A program made the translations under genes and the position numbers. A stretch of DNA of 64,000 bases from Megasphaera sp. UBA5897 (lineage in GTDB: Bacteria; Bacillota; Negativicutes; Veillonellales; Megasphaeraceae): positions 1 through 64,000 of the forward strand of contig DJEN01000050.1 of assembly GCA_002431345.1 (NCBI GenBank), in the 5' to 3' direction. The notes below the pieces were generated by a model, which was not told the origin of the DNA, did not search any database, and saw only the letters and a list, made by a program, of their open reading frames with translations. Each line of letters opens with the position of its first letter. The stretch's first letter is position 1. Of this stretch, positions 17,137 to 27,284 are shown piece by piece.

Positions 17137-18372
17137 GTGAAAGATAGAAATGATGAACCGAGATGCAGTTTTTGCGGCCGTCCGCAAAGCGAAGTGCAGA
17201 AACTGATTGCCGGCCCGGGTGTATACATTTGCGATGAATGCGTTGCTGTAGCCCAGCATATAATGGAAGAAGAAAAGCAGGAAGCGGCTTCGTCTGAATT
17301 CCATTTGAAAGAACTGCCTACACCGCACCAAATCAAAGAAACATTGGATGAATACGTCATTGGCCAGGAGGCAGCCAAAAAGACCTTGTCGGTTGCTGTA
17401 TACAATCATTATAAACGGCTGCAGACAAACAGTGTCGTCGAAGATGTCGAATTGCAGAAATCGAATATCATTATGGTAGGCCCTACAGGCAGCGGCAAAA
17501 CACTGCTGGCCCAGACATTAGCCCGTCTGCTTGATGTTCCTTTTGCGATTGCTGATGCTACAAGTCTTACAGAAGCCGGTTATGTTGGCGAAGATGTTGA
17601 AAACTGCCTGCTAAAGCTGATTCAGGCTGCAGATTATGACATTGCCAAAGCGGAACGCGGTATTGTCTATATTGATGAAATCGATAAGATTGCCCGTAAG
17701 TCCGAAAACCCGTCTATTACGCGGGATGTATCCGGTGAAGGCGTACAGCAGGCATTGCTGAAAATTTTGGAAGGCACGGTTGCCGCTGTACCGCCCCAAG
17801 GTGGACGCAAGCATCCCCATCAAGAAATGCTGCAAATCGATACTACCAATATCTTATTTATTTGCGGCGGTGCGTTCGACGGTATCGACAAAACGATTTT
17901 AAACCGTACGACTGATAAGAACATGGGGTTTGGCGCAGATATTCATTCTAAAACAGAACAGTCGATGGAAACGCTGCTCAAAGAAATTATTCCCACAGAC
18001 TTGCAGAAGTTTGGCTTGATTCCAGAATTAATTGGCCGTCTTCCCGTATTGGTTACATTAAATCCATTAGACGAAGATGCCATGATACATATTCTTACGG
18101 AACCGAAAAATGCACTTGTCAAACAGTACCAAAAAATGCTGGATATGGATCACGTAGAACTGAAGTTTACGCCGGAAGCACTGCAGGCGATTGCCAAAGA
18201 AGCACTGCGCCGCAACACGGGTGCCCGCGGTCTTCGTTCTATTATTGAACGCATTATGCTGGATGTCATGTTTGATGTTCCAAGCCGTACAGACGTTACC
18301 CAGTGCATCGTCACGGAAGATTGTGTGACCAAGGGAACAGAACCTGAACTGGTATTGAAAGAAGAAGAATGA
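17137..18372 (+). CDS. clpX: ATP-dependent Clp protease ATP-binding subunit ClpX
   Basis: Starts with GTG at 17137 (after GGAGGAAGACGTA), 411 residues. An N-terminal C4 zinc-binding domain (CSFCGRP ... CDECV), Walker A GPTGSGKT, pore loop in [10 protein letters not shown], Walker B VYIDEIDK, and the C-terminal small AAA+ domain. It unfolds tagged substrates into ClpP. Second gene downstream of tig in one unit; a perfect terminator hairpin follows. Confidence 0.97.
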   Translation: MKDRNDEPRCSFCGRPQSEVQKLIAGPGVYICDECVAVAQHIMEEEKQEAASSEFHLKELPTPHQIKETLDEYVIGQEAAKKTLSVAVYNHYKRLQTNSVVEDVELQKSNIIMVGPTGSGKTLLAQTLARLLDVPFAIADATSLTEAGYVGEDVENCLLKLIQAADYDIAKAERGIVYIDEIDKIARKSENPSITRDVSGEGVQQALLKILEGTVAAVPPQGGRKHPHQEMLQIDTTNILFICGGAFDGIDKTILNRTTDKNMGFGADIHSKTEQSMETLLKEIIPTDLQKFGLIPELIGRLPVLVTLNPLDEDAMIHILTEPKNALVKQYQKMLDMDHVELKFTPEALQAIAKEALRRNTGARGLRSIIERIMLDVMFDVPSRTDVTQCIVTEDCVTKGTEPELVLKEEE

Positions 18373-18386
18373 TATAGAACGACAAT

Positions 18387-18424
18387 AAAACTCATTTCTC
18401 ATAGCCAGAAATGAGTTTTATTTT
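18387..18424 (+). terminator. Terminator between clpX and lon
   Basis: AAAACTCATTTCT pairs perfectly with AGAAATGAGTTTT around CATAGCC and is followed by ATTTTT. Confidence 0.88.
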
Positions 18425-18446
18425 TAGATTAAAGAAGGTGAAGACT

Positions 18447-20762
18447 ATGGATGAAAACGCAATTTTGGCAATGCCCTTTATTCCATTGCGGGGCCTTGTC
18501 GTTTACCCGAAACTAGTAAGCCATATTGACATAGGACGGGATAAATCATTAGCAGCTGTCGATTATGCCATGGAGCATGACCGCATGTTAGTCGTTTCGA
18601 CTCAAGTTGATGAAGAAGTGGATAATCCGGGCTTTGACGATGTATATCAGATGGGTACGCTCGTCAAAATACAGCAGCTGCTCCGTTTACCCGGCGGGTT
18701 AGTCCGTATTCTCGTAGATGGCATATCCCGTGTGCAGCTGCAGGGATTTTCGGAAAAAGAAAACTATTTGGAAGTAGCCTGTGTTAAAGTCAGCGAAGTA
18801 AGTACAGATGCAGTGCAGGAAGAAGCCCTGCGCCGTGTTCTTTTCAACCGCTTTAGCAGCTGGTTGGAAAATCTTCGCAACAGTGAAGAATTATTGGACA
18901 GAGCCCGTGCCATTGAAGAACCGGGCGTACTGGCTGATTATGCAGCGCTGCAGCTGCCCATTCGTTTGGTAGTGCGCCAGCAGATTTTGGAAACCGTAGA
19001 TATTAAAGCCCGGTTAGAACGAATGGCGGCATTGCTGGATACGGAATTGGAAATTACGGAACTGGAATCGAAGCTGAACACAGAAGTCCGTGGGAAACTG
19101 GACCAGCAGCAAAAAGAATATTATCTGCGCGAAAAGATTAAAGCCATTCATGAAGAATTAGGCGATAAAGTCGATAAAGACACGGAAATGCAGGAACTGC
19201 GGGATAAAATCCGCAAGATGAAGCTGGCTAAAAAAATCGAAGAAGCATTACTCAAAGAAGTTGACCGCCTGGATTCGATGCCGCCTATGATGGCAGAATC
19301 TGCGATTATACGCACGTATTTGGATTGGGCGCTGGCATTGCCGTGGAAAAAAGAAACCAGAGACCGTCTCGATTTAAACGAAGCGCAGCGCGTCTTGGAT
19401 GAAGATCATTACGGCTTGAAAAAAGTCAAAGAACGAATTATTGAATATTTGGCAGTAAAGCAGCTGACACACAGTTTAAAAGGACCGATTTTGTGCTTTG
19501 TAGGGCCTCCGGGAACAGGCAAGACGAGTATTGCCCGTTCTATTGCCAGAGCGATGAACCGCAAGTATGTCCGTGTTTCGTTGGGCGGCGTGCGGGATGA
19601 AGCCGAAATTCGAGGCCACCGCCGTACGTATATTGGGGCGCTGCCGGGACGCATTATTTCCGGCATGAAGCAGGCGGGAGTAAAAAACCCAGTATTCCTT
19701 CTCGACGAAGTGGACAAGATGACGTCCGATATGCGCGGAGATCCGTCAGCCGCACTGCTGGAAGTCTTAGATCCGGAACAGAACAATACATTTAGCGATC
19801 ATTTCTTGGAAATACCCTTTGATTTATCCAAAGTATTCTGGATTACGACCGCCAATGTTATCAGTGATATTCCGCGTCCACTGCTGGACCGCATGGAAAT
19901 TATTGATTTTACCAGCTACACAGAAGAAGAAAAGGTACAGATTGCCAAGCAGTATCTGGTTCCTAAGCAGCTTAAGGAAAATGGGTTAAAGGCAAGCCAG
20001 GCCCGTTTTTCTGATGCCGTATTGAAAAACATCATACAGGGATATACACGGGAATCCGGCGTGCGTACTTTGGAAAAAACGATTGGCACCGTATGCCGTA
20101 AAATTGGCAAGTCCATTTTGCTGGATGCAGAAAAACCGATGACTGTTACCGTTAAAAACTTGGAAACGCTGTTGGGTCCGATTAAATTCCTGCCGACTAA
20201 ACTTACTAAAGAAGATGAAGTCGGGCTTGTTACGGGGCTGGCATGGACTCAGGTCGGCGGCGAAGTATTGGAAACAGAAGCAGTAGCTGTCAAGGGAAAA
20301 GGCAACTTGCTGCTGACGGGACAACTTGGTGATGTCATGAAGGAATCGGCAGAAGCCGGCGTTACGTATATCCGCAGCCGGGCGCAATCGTTGGGACTGC
20401 CGGATGATTTCTATATGCATTACGATTTTCACATCCATCTGCCGGAAGGCGCAATTCCGAAAGACGGTCCGTCTGCAGGGATTACGATGGCGACAGCCTT
20501 GGCATCTGCTCTTACGGGCAGGCCGGTTCGACATGATGTGGCGATGACTGGTGAAATAACACTGCGGGGCACGGTTCTGCCGATTGGTGGTGTGAAAGAA
20601 AAAGTTATTGCTGCCCATCGCGCCGGTATCAAAAAAATTCTGCTGCCGGAAGAAAATAAACGGGACATGCCGGATGTACCGCAGTCTGTTAAAGATGATG
20701 TTGAATTTGTGTTTGTACATCACATGGATGAAGTGCTTGCTCAGGCACTGGTGAATGCCTAA
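18447..20762 (+). CDS. lon: ATP-dependent protease Lon
   Basis: Start chosen at ATG 18447 after AAGAAGGTGAAG; the frame is open further upstream but that stretch is the clpX terminator. 771 residues. Order: LonN substrate domain ([14 protein letters not shown] at the start), coiled coil, AAA+ module with Walker A GPPGTGKT and Walker B FLLDEVDK, and a C-terminal protease with the catalytic Ser in [11 protein letters not shown] and the Lys in [15 protein letters not shown]. It degrades damaged and regulatory proteins. It overlaps engB by 1 base, a common Firmicute pair. Confidence 0.97.
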   Translation: MDENAILAMPFIPLRGLVVYPKLVSHIDIGRDKSLAAVDYAMEHDRMLVVSTQVDEEVDNPGFDDVYQMGTLVKIQQLLRLPGGLVRILVDGISRVQLQGFSEKENYLEVACVKVSEVSTDAVQEEALRRVLFNRFSSWLENLRNSEELLDRARAIEEPGVLADYAALQLPIRLVVRQQILETVDIKARLERMAALLDTELEITELESKLNTEVRGKLDQQQKEYYLREKIKAIHEELGDKVDKDTEMQELRDKIRKMKLAKKIEEALLKEVDRLDSMPPMMAESAIIRTYLDWALALPWKKETRDRLDLNEAQRVLDEDHYGLKKVKERIIEYLAVKQLTHSLKGPILCFVGPPGTGKTSIARSIARAMNRKYVRVSLGGVRDEAEIRGHRRTYIGALPGRIISGMKQAGVKNPVFLLDEVDKMTSDMRGDPSAALLEVLDPEQNNTFSDHFLEIPFDLSKVFWITTANVISDIPRPLLDRMEIIDFTSYTEEEKVQIAKQYLVPKQLKENGLKASQARFSDAVLKNIIQGYTRESGVRTLEKTIGTVCRKIGKSILLDAEKPMTVTVKNLETLLGPIKFLPTKLTKEDEVGLVTGLAWTQVGGEVLETEAVAVKGKGNLLLTGQLGDVMKESAEAGVTYIRSRAQSLGLPDDFYMHYDFHIHLPEGAIPKDGPSAGITMATALASALTGRPVRHDVAMTGEITLRGTVLPIGGVKEKVIAAHRAGIKKILLPEENKRDMPDVPQSVKDDVEFVFVHHMDEVLAQALVNA

Positions 20763-21388
20763 TGCCGCAGGAACTGCAGATTATTAAGGCAACGTATACG
20801 GCATCTGCCGTACGCCCAGATCAATATCCAGATGACGGTTTGCCGGAAATCGCTTTTTTGGGGCGCTCCAATGTGGGAAAATCCAGCCTGATTAATTCTC
20901 TTTGCAATCAGCGGAATTTGGCCCGTGTCAGCGGTGAACCCGGCAAGACGCAGACGATTAACTATTTTCAGTCCGTACTGCGCAGCCGCGGAGAAACAGA
21001 AGAAAAACGCAGAGATTTTTTTCTTGTCGATTTGCCAGGCTATGGCTTTGCGAGAACCGGCGGCAAAAAAAGACAGATGTGGAGTGACTTTATTGGCCAA
21101 TATGTGACCCAGTCTCCGCATTTGGTACTTCTTTGCCTTTTGATTGATTTGCGTCATCCAGGTCTTGCAATTGACTGCCAGGCCTATGAATGGCTGGCCC
21201 GTCAGGGTGTTCACATACAGATTGTAGGAACTAAAGCAGATAAGTTGTCTGCTAATGAAAAAAGAAAAAATATAGCACAGCTCAATAAAATCTTTCCCTC
21301 CGTATATGGAGCCGTAGCCTATTCCTCACTGAAAAAGGATGGCCGGGATGCATTGCTTTCCCATGCATGGAATGCCTTGGAAGAATAA
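20762..21388 (+). CDS. engB: Ribosome biogenesis GTP-binding protein EngB/YsxC
   Basis: A 208-residue GTPase: G1 GRSNVGKSSLIN, G3 DLPGYGFA, G4 TKADK. Needed for late assembly of the large ribosomal subunit. Its ATG uses the last base of the lon stop codon. A strong terminator follows, so lon-engB forms a two-gene unit. Confidence 0.96.
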   Translation: MPQELQIIKATYTASAVRPDQYPDDGLPEIAFLGRSNVGKSSLINSLCNQRNLARVSGEPGKTQTINYFQSVLRSRGETEEKRRDFFLVDLPGYGFARTGGKKRQMWSDFIGQYVTQSPHLVLLCLLIDLRHPGLAIDCQAYEWLARQGVHIQIVGTKADKLSANEKRKNIAQLNKIFPSVYGAVAYSSLKKDGRDALLSHAWNALEE

Positions 21389-21402
21389 TTGATGCCGTAT
21401 CA

Positions 21403-21442
21403 TTCACTCGGTATGCGTACCCGCATGCCGGGTGATTTTTTA
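21403..21442 (+). terminator. Terminator after engB
   Basis: TCACTCGGTATGCG pairs with CGCATGCCGGGTGA around TACC and is followed by T6. Confidence 0.88.
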
Positions 21443-21510
21443 TAAAAAAGAGGCCGGAAAGGTCAAAAAGGAGAGATTGGCTGTGATGACTGGAAAAAAA
21501 AGCCCATGTT

Positions 21511-21519
21511 TGCTATAAT
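21511..21519 (+). promoter_or_regulatory. Extended -10 promoter of the thioredoxin gene
   Basis: TGCTATAAT (TATAAT at 21514-21519) with no good -35; it lies 44 bases before the ATG. Confidence 0.55.
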
Positions 21520-21562
21520 AGGTTTGGTATATTTAGCCGACCATAGGAGGTAGGACATAAAT

Positions 21563-21931
21563 ATGGCAGTTGTTTCCATAGAAAATGATGCTGATTTTTC
21601 GCTGCAGGTTCTCCATAAAACAGGTATTGTCATGGTATATTTTTGGGCATCATGGTGCGGCCCGTGCAAGATGGTACGCTCTGAAATTGAAAATGTTGCT
21701 GAAAAAATGGCCTCGACTGTACATGCTGTGTGTGTCAACGTCGATATACGGCAGGATATTGCAGAGAAATATGATATTATGGCTGTGCCGACACTGTTGT
21801 TTTTTAAAGACGGTAAGCCACTGCGGCGTATCATTGGCTATACATCACAAGAAGAAATTGAAAAGTTTTTGCAAAATGTATCTGATGCGGCAGAGAAAAA
21901 CGCAGCAGTAGAGAAGGGTCATCATTCGTAA
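21563..21931 (+). CDS. Thioredoxin
   Basis: A 122-residue protein with the redox motif in FWASWCGPCKMVR and the cis-proline region MAVPTLLFFKDGKP. It reduces disulfides in the cytoplasm. About 15 extra C-terminal residues (SDAAEKNAAVEKGHHS) extend past the usual end. Preceded by TAGGAGG. No thioredoxin reductase is next to it, so it may be one of several thioredoxins; trxA is not assigned for that reason. Confidence 0.9.
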   Translation: MAVVSIENDADFSLQVLHKTGIVMVYFWASWCGPCKMVRSEIENVAEKMASTVHAVCVNVDIRQDIAEKYDIMAVPTLLFFKDGKPLRRIIGYTSQEEIEKFLQNVSDAAEKNAAVEKGHHS

Positions 21932-21933
21932 TT

Positions 21934-21963
21934 TTGACAGTAAAAACGTTAGGATGGTATAAT
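21934..21963 (+). promoter_or_regulatory. Consensus promoter directly before the GT2 gene
   Basis: TTGACA (21934-21939), 18 bp spacer, TATAAT (21958-21963). The predicted start of transcription (about 21970) falls at the ATG of 21968, which implies a leaderless message or a start codon further in. Confidence 0.75.
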
Positions 21964-21967
21964 TGTA

Positions 21968-22924
21968 ATGGAGATGCAGAAGCTGCAGCAAAAAAAGATG
22001 CTGTCGATTGTTGTTCCTGTATATAACGAACAACCGAATATTGAAAAATTTTATAAAGAAGCGACGAAAGCCGTGAAGGGCTTGGACATGGAATACGAAA
22101 TTATTTTTGTAGACGATGGCTCTAAAGATCAGACCCCATTCCTGTTGAGTCGGCTGACGCAGGAGGATACGCATGTCCGGGCATTGATTTTAGCCCGCAA
22201 TTTCGGACATCAGCTGGCGATTACCTGTGGCATGGATCGTGCCTGCGGGGATGCGGTCATTACGATGGACGGCGATTTGCAGCATCCACCGGCCATGATT
22301 CCAGACTTAGTTGAAAAATGGCAGGAAGGAGCCGATGTCGTGCAGACCGTGCGCGAGGCGACAGATGATGCCGGTTTTATCAAGCGGCAGACATCCAAGT
22401 GGTATTATATTATTTTAAATGCCGTGTCACCAGTGCATATTGTGCCGGGAGGCTCTGACTTTCGCCTCATCGACAAAAAAGTTTTACAGACATTCAAGTT
22501 GTTTCGGGAACACGACCGATTTATCCGCGGCATGATAGGCGATATTGGCTACAAACAGGAAACGATTTCCTTTGTAGCTCCCAAACGCTTTGCCGGCAAG
22601 TCTAAATTTTCCATGAAGAAAATGATTCGCTTTGCTCTGGATGGGATTATGGCGTATTCGCACCTTCCTCTGCGCATATCGTTTTATGCGGGCATACTGA
22701 GTGGATTATTTAGCATTCTTATGATTATACATGTACTCTACTGCAAATTCATGGGAGAAGCCGCTCCGGGATGGACGACAACCATGGTCGTTGTATGTCT
22801 TCTTGGCGGATTGCAGCTTATGTTTATTGGTATTATGGGTGAGTACATAGGACGCATTTTTGAAGAAGTAAAAAATAGGCCTTTGTATTGGCTGAAAGCT
22901 GAATTAGGAACCAAATCAAAGTAA
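21968..22924 (+). CDS. GT2 family polyprenyl-phosphate glycosyltransferase (GtrB/DPM-like)
   Basis: A 318-residue membrane glycosyltransferase. The GT-A domain has SIVVPVYNEQ, the FVDDGS motif, MDGDLQHPP (metal-binding DxD type) and FRLIDKKV; two C-terminal transmembrane helices follow (about 232-256 and 268-292). It is like GtrB/YkcC enzymes, which load a sugar onto undecaprenyl phosphate for flipping and transfer to surface glycans. The start is uncertain: ATG 21968 has no ribosome site and lies on the predicted transcription start; ATG 21974 or 21998 (MLSIVVPVYNE, typical family start) are alternatives. No GtrA flippase is adjacent. Confidence 0.87.
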   Translation: MEMQKLQQKKMLSIVVPVYNEQPNIEKFYKEATKAVKGLDMEYEIIFVDDGSKDQTPFLLSRLTQEDTHVRALILARNFGHQLAITCGMDRACGDAVITMDGDLQHPPAMIPDLVEKWQEGADVVQTVREATDDAGFIKRQTSKWYYIILNAVSPVHIVPGGSDFRLIDKKVLQTFKLFREHDRFIRGMIGDIGYKQETISFVAPKRFAGKSKFSMKKMIRFALDGIMAYSHLPLRISFYAGILSGLFSILMIIHVLYCKFMGEAAPGWTTTMVVVCLLGGLQLMFIGIMGEYIGRIFEEVKNRPLYWLKAELGTKSK

Positions 22925-22971
22925 AAAATATAAAAGAAATCCAGTGGATACAAAGACGGAGAGGAGCTTTT

Positions 22972-23748
22972 ATGTGGAATAAACTAAGTAAAGTCATGTG
23001 TATAGCAGCCTTGCTGACGGTAGCAGCGATTCCGGCAGGAGCAGCTAATTATTATACTGTAGGCAACAAAGGCAGCGATGTCCTGCTGATTCAAAAACAG
23101 CTTCGCAAATTGGGATATAAAGTCAAAATGGACGGCGTATATTCCAAAGACACAGCAAAAGCTGTAGCCAAATTTCAGACAGATAAAAAAATCCAGGTCA
23201 GCGGCAACGTTGGCGGCTGGACATATTATTTGCTGACCGGACAACGGACAATGCTTACTAAAAACACACCGAAAGCCATCAAACCATCTATTGGCAGTAA
23301 AAATGTAAAGAACAATTCGGCAAATCCGCTTGCCGCGTCGCAAGTCAAATATACGAAATGGAAAAATTTGACAGGGACAGACCGTGTTGGCAGTCAGCTG
23401 GTTTCATCCGCTTATCAGTATTTAGGCGTGCCGTATGTATTCGGCGGCAATACGCCGGATGGATTTGATTGTTCTGGATTTACTAAATATGTATTTTCGC
23501 ATAACGGCATCAATTTGCCCCGCATGGCAGATGAACAGTATATGCTGGGCGACAAAGTATCCCGCAGTGAATTGATTCCCGGCGACTTGGTCTTTTTTAC
23601 GACTTATGAACCCGGTGTATCGCATACAGGCATTTATGTAGGCGATGATAACTTTATCAGCGCTACGAGCAGCGGCGGTATCCGCGTAGACAGCTTAAAC
23701 AGCGGCTATTGGGGTTCTCGGTATATTGGTGCGAAACGAGTTAGATAA
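22972..23748 (+). CDS. Secreted NlpC/P60 peptidoglycan hydrolase with PG-binding domain
   Basis: A 258-residue protein with a signal peptide (to about AGAA at residue 24), a PG_binding_1 domain (about 27-85, GNKGSDVLLIQKQLRKLGY and VAKFQTDKKIQ), a basic linker, and an NlpC/P60 domain (about 135-258). The catalytic Cys is in DGFDCSGFTKYVF and His in SHTGIYVGD. Such enzymes cut D-Glu-diamino-acid links in wall peptides, for cell separation or remodelling. Good site GGAGAGGAG before ATG. Confidence 0.92.
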   Translation: MWNKLSKVMCIAALLTVAAIPAGAANYYTVGNKGSDVLLIQKQLRKLGYKVKMDGVYSKDTAKAVAKFQTDKKIQVSGNVGGWTYYLLTGQRTMLTKNTPKAIKPSIGSKNVKNNSANPLAASQVKYTKWKNLTGTDRVGSQLVSSAYQYLGVPYVFGGNTPDGFDCSGFTKYVFSHNGINLPRMADEQYMLGDKVSRSELIPGDLVFFTTYEPGVSHTGIYVGDDNFISATSSGGIRVDSLNSGYWGSRYIGAKRVR

Positions 23749-23761
23749 CAACTGTATCACT

Positions 23762-23809
23762 GATGGCTAGTAGGAAGGGGGATGTATGACCGTTCTTTAC
23801 TAGCCATTT
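23762..23809 (+). other. Long hairpin between the NlpC gene and alaS
   Basis: GATGGCTAGTA (23762-23772) pairs with TACTAGCCATT at the other end, the stem extended by GAA/TTC, with a loop of about 16 nt. Only TTT follows, so it is a weak terminator at best or another RNA element. No T-box motif is present before alaS. Confidence 0.55.
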
Positions 23810-23862
23810 CACATGGTATACAAGATACAATAAAAAATGTGAGAAAAGTATGAACAAAAAGG

Positions 23863-23892
23863 TTGCCCCAGTATGGTAAATGAGTGTATAAT
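23863..23892 (+). promoter_or_regulatory. Promoter of alaS
   Basis: TTGCCC (23863-23868), 18 bp spacer, TATAAT (23887-23892), 41 bases before the ATG. Confidence 0.6.
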
Positions 23893-23933
23893 TTTCCCAT
23901 ATGAAAGAAGATCTACAGAGGGAGTGTTAGTTG

Positions 23934-26543
23934 ATGAAGTATATGACGGGTAATGAAATCCGCAAAGCTTATTTGCAATTCTTTAAGAATAAGGAACATT
24001 TGATTTTACACAGTTTTCCTTTGATTCCCAAGAATGATCCGAGCTTGCTGTTGATTGGCGCTGGCATGGCACCGCTAAAACCATATTTTACAGGTAAATT
24101 AGTACCACCATCATACCGTGTTACGACAAGCCAGAAATGTATTCGGACCGGTGATATTGACAATGTCGGCCGTACAGCTCGTCATCATACGTTTTTTGAA
24201 ATGCTGGGCAATTTTTCTTTTGGTAATTATTTCAAAAAAGAAGCTATTTCCTGGGCATGGGAATTTTTGACTAAAGTCCTGGAATTAGATACAGATAAAT
24301 TATATGTTACGATTTATCCGGACGACAAAGAAGCCTATGACTATTGGCACAACATGATTGGCCTGGCTGATGAACGCATCTTTAAATTTGAAGATAATTT
24401 CTGGGAAATCGGTGAAGGACCCTGCGGCCCGGACAGTGAAATTTTCTATGATTTGGGACCGGAACGGGGCTGCGGCAAACCGACGTGCACCGTTGGCTGC
24501 GACTGCGACCGCTATCTGGAAATTTGGAACTTGGTATTTACACAGTATAATCGTACCAAAGACGGCAAGTACGTGCCCCTCGAAAAGAAAAACATTGATA
24601 CGGGCTGCGGCTTGGAACGCTTGGCTTCGGTTATTCAGCAGAAAGAATCCAACTTTGAAACGGATTTGATTTTCCCGATTATTGAAAAAGTTATTTCTAT
24701 CTGTCACGGTGATTACAGCGACCCGCAGCAAAAAGTGGCTATGAAGGTCATTGCAGACCATATCCGTGCGATTACGGTCATGATTTCCGATGGTATTTTG
24801 CCGTCGAATGAAGGCCGCGGCTATGTACTGCGCCGTATCCTCCGCCGTGCTGTCCGTTTTGGCCGTTTGCTGGGCATCAAAGAATTGTTCCTGAGCAGCC
24901 TGGTAGATACGGTCATGGATATCTTAGGTGAAGAATATCCGGAACTTCGTGAACATGAAGAACTGATTAAAAAAGTTATTGATACAGAAGAAAAACAATT
25001 CAGTGCTACGTTGGCACAGGGCATGGAACTGCTCAACCAGCTCATGGCAAATGCCGGTGCTTCCAAAGAATTGGCAGGGAAAGATGTATTTAAACTGTAT
25101 GATACATATGGCTTCCCTGTAGAATTGACAGAAGAAATCGCACAGGAAAACGGCATCGCCATTGACCAAAAAGGGTTTGACGCAGCCATGAAGGAACAGC
25201 AGGAACGGGCGCGTGCTGCCCGTGCGGATGTATCTGCCAAAGTAGCTACGCCGGATACAACGAAATTAGATCAAAGCAAATTGGTCAACGATGTAAATGC
25301 TGTCAAAGCAACCGTTGCTATGCTGGGCAAGGACGGTGTAGAAATCCAAGAAGCACATGATGGAGAAGAAATAACGATTATCTTGGATTCCAACCCCTTC
25401 CATGCAGAAGGCGGTGGCCAGCTGGGTGATACAGGTACGCTGACAGGCAGTGAAGGCAAAGCAGACGTAACAGATGCAAAAGCGCTTCCGAATGGCCTGG
25501 TATATTTGATTGCAACAATTACAGAAGGCGTTATTCATACAGGTGATGCATTGGATATTGCTGTAGATAAAGAACGCAACTTGGCATTGGCACGCAATCA
25601 TACGGCAACGCATCTTTTGCAGGCAGCACTCCGCAAAGTACTGGGAAATCATGTCAACCAGGCCGGTTCTCTCGTTACACCCGATCATCTGCGCTTTGAT
25701 TTTACACATTTCTCTCCTGTAACAGCTGCAGAATTGGCAGAAGTAGAACGCATGGTAAATGCAGAAATTTTGAAGAATATCCCCGTAACGATTGAAGAAA
25801 TGCCGCTGGATGCAGCAAAAGAAAAGGGAGCCATGGCACTCTTTGGCGAAAAATACGGCGATGTCGTTCGCGTCGTATCAGTTGATGATTTCAGCTGTGA
25901 ACTGTGCGGCGGCTCACATGTACCTTCGACAGCAGTTATCGGTACATTCCGTATTTTGTCTGAATCCGGCACAGGAACAGGCGTACGGCGTATTGAAGCC
26001 GTAACCGGCGCTGCCGCATTGAAAAAAGCAGAAGATGATACAGCAGAATTGAATCAGCTGGCTCTCTTGCTGAAAACCAAAACAGCTAATCTGCCGGAAA
26101 AAGTACAGCAGGTATTGGCACAGTGGAAAGATACAGAAAAAGAACTGCAGCAGCTGAAAAAAGAAGCCGCTCTTTCGGATGTAGACAGTATTTTGGCATC
26201 GTCAGAAGATATTGCCGGCGTACCCGTTGTAGCTGCTGCTGCTCAGGCTGATTCGATGGACAGCCTGCGTGATTTGGCAGATACTATTATGGACAAAATC
26301 GGCCGCGGCGTAGTTTTGCTGGGAACAGCCAATGGAGATAAAGTAAATTTCGTCTGCAAAGTAGCAAAAGCAGATACAAAACAAGGCCTTCATGCCGGCA
26401 AGATTATCAAAGCTGCCGCACAGGCTGCCGGCGGCAACGGCGGCGGTCGTCCGGATATGGCACAGGCTGGCGGCAAAGAACCTGAAAAAATTGCAGATGC
26501 ACTTACTGCCGGAAAAGAAGCCGTTCGTGGATTGCTCGGCTGA
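23934..26543 (+). CDS. alaS: Alanyl-tRNA synthetase
   Basis: 869 residues from ATG 23934 (GAGGGAGTG upstream; a TTG one codon earlier is the alternative). It has the class II catalytic domain (MTGNEIRKAYLQFF at the start, RHHTFFEMLGNFSFGNYF motif 2), a tRNA-recognition helical domain, the editing domain with zinc ligands in ARNHTATHLL and CELCGGSHV, and a C-terminal DHHA1 domain with GGNGGGRPDMAQAGG. It charges tRNA-Ala and removes mischarged Ser/Gly. It heads the alaS-ireB-ruvX-DUF1292 unit typical of Firmicutes. Confidence 0.97.
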   Translation: MKYMTGNEIRKAYLQFFKNKEHLILHSFPLIPKNDPSLLLIGAGMAPLKPYFTGKLVPPSYRVTTSQKCIRTGDIDNVGRTARHHTFFEMLGNFSFGNYFKKEAISWAWEFLTKVLELDTDKLYVTIYPDDKEAYDYWHNMIGLADERIFKFEDNFWEIGEGPCGPDSEIFYDLGPERGCGKPTCTVGCDCDRYLEIWNLVFTQYNRTKDGKYVPLEKKNIDTGCGLERLASVIQQKESNFETDLIFPIIEKVISICHGDYSDPQQKVAMKVIADHIRAITVMISDGILPSNEGRGYVLRRILRRAVRFGRLLGIKELFLSSLVDTVMDILGEEYPELREHEELIKKVIDTEEKQFSATLAQGMELLNQLMANAGASKELAGKDVFKLYDTYGFPVELTEEIAQENGIAIDQKGFDAAMKEQQERARAARADVSAKVATPDTTKLDQSKLVNDVNAVKATVAMLGKDGVEIQEAHDGEEITIILDSNPFHAEGGGQLGDTGTLTGSEGKADVTDAKALPNGLVYLIATITEGVIHTGDALDIAVDKERNLALARNHTATHLLQAALRKVLGNHVNQAGSLVTPDHLRFDFTHFSPVTAAELAEVERMVNAEILKNIPVTIEEMPLDAAKEKGAMALFGEKYGDVVRVVSVDDFSCELCGGSHVPSTAVIGTFRILSESGTGTGVRRIEAVTGAAALKKAEDDTAELNQLALLLKTKTANLPEKVQQVLAQWKDTEKELQQLKKEAALSDVDSILASSEDIAGVPVVAAAAQADSMDSLRDLADTIMDKIGRGVVLLGTANGDKVNFVCKVAKADTKQGLHAGKIIKAAAQAAGGNGGGRPDMAQAGGKEPEKIADALTAGKEAVRGLLG

Positions 26544-26580
26544 TGTATTTTGACCGCAAGGTCGCAAAGGATGTGATTAT

Positions 26581-26841
26581 ATGGCAATTAGCGATGAAAC
26601 GATGATCGTGAAAAACAGAAATGAAGAGCAGACAGTTGCCTCGATGATTTTGGAAGACGTATATCATGCATTGGAAGAAAAAGGGTATAATCCGGTAAAT
26701 CAGATTGTAGGCTATTTGCTGTCCGGTGATCCGACCTATATTACCAGTCATAATAATGCACGCAGCAATATTCGCCGTATTGAACGGGATGAATTGATTG
26801 AAGAATTAGTTCGTTCTTATGTCAAACAGCGCGGATTATAA
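26581..26841 (+). CDS. ireB: IreB family regulatory phosphoprotein (DUF965)
   Basis: An 86-residue protein with the family pattern: [20 protein letters not shown], then [21 protein letters not shown] and a C-terminal [11 protein letters not shown]. In Enterococcus IreB is phosphorylated by the PASTA kinase IreK and affects cephalosporin resistance; that role is known from the family, not shown here. It sits between alaS and ruvX as usual. Confidence 0.92.
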   Translation: MAISDETMIVKNRNEEQTVASMILEDVYHALEEKGYNPVNQIVGYLLSGDPTYITSHNNARSNIRRIERDELIEELVRSYVKQRGL

Positions 26842-26849
26842 GAGCAGAT

Positions 26850-27284
26850 ATGCGGATTTTAGGATTAGATGTTGGCTCCAAAACCATAGGTGTAGCCTGC
26901 AGTGACGCCTTGCTGATTACGGCGCAGGGAGTAGAAACGATACAACGGACTTCTAAAAAGAAGGATTTTGCCAGATTGCGGGCCTTAGTTGCAGAAAAAG
27001 AGGTACACTGTATTGTCGTAGGCAAGCCGCGTCATATGAATGGAGATTACAGCGAAAACATCGCAAAAATAGAAGAGTTTGTCAATGATTTAAGCAAGAC
27101 CATGCCCAAGATGAAATTTGTCTATTGGGATGAACGCCTGACAACCGTCATGGCCCAGCAAGTATTAATGGCAGGCAATGTGCGGCGGGAAAAGAGAAAA
27201 CAGTATGTCGATAAAATGGCTGCTGTACTCATATTACAAAACTATTTAGACGCTCAAGGAGGCTCTACATGGCAGACGAAATGA
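26850..27284 (+). CDS. ruvX: Holliday junction resolvase-like protein RuvX/YqgF
   Basis: A 144-residue RNase H-fold protein: LGLDVGSKTIGVACSD (first catalytic Asp), VVGKPRHMNG, WDERLTT (catalytic Glu) and the C-terminal YVDKMAAVLILQNYLD (last Asp). In E. coli YqgF is linked to 16S rRNA processing, and a junction-resolving activity has also been proposed. Weak ribosome site; probably translationally linked to ireB 8 bases upstream. It overlaps the next gene by 16 bases. Confidence 0.93.
   Translation: MRILGLDVGSKTIGVACSDALLITAQGVETIQRTSKKKDFARLRALVAEKEVHCIVVGKPRHMNGDYSENIAKIEEFVNDLSKTMPKMKFVYWDERLTTVMAQQVLMAGNVRREKRKQYVDKMAAVLILQNYLDAQGGSTWQTK

Noticed and set aside
21455..21475. CtsR-type heat-shock operator at AAAGGTCAAAAAGG
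   Set aside because: CtsR sites are tandem heptads (GGTCAAA twice); only one half is present, and it precedes a thioredoxin gene.
23749..23933. T-box before alaS
   Set aside because: No AGGGTGGNACCGCG motif or terminator pair is present, unlike the clear T-box before pheS.
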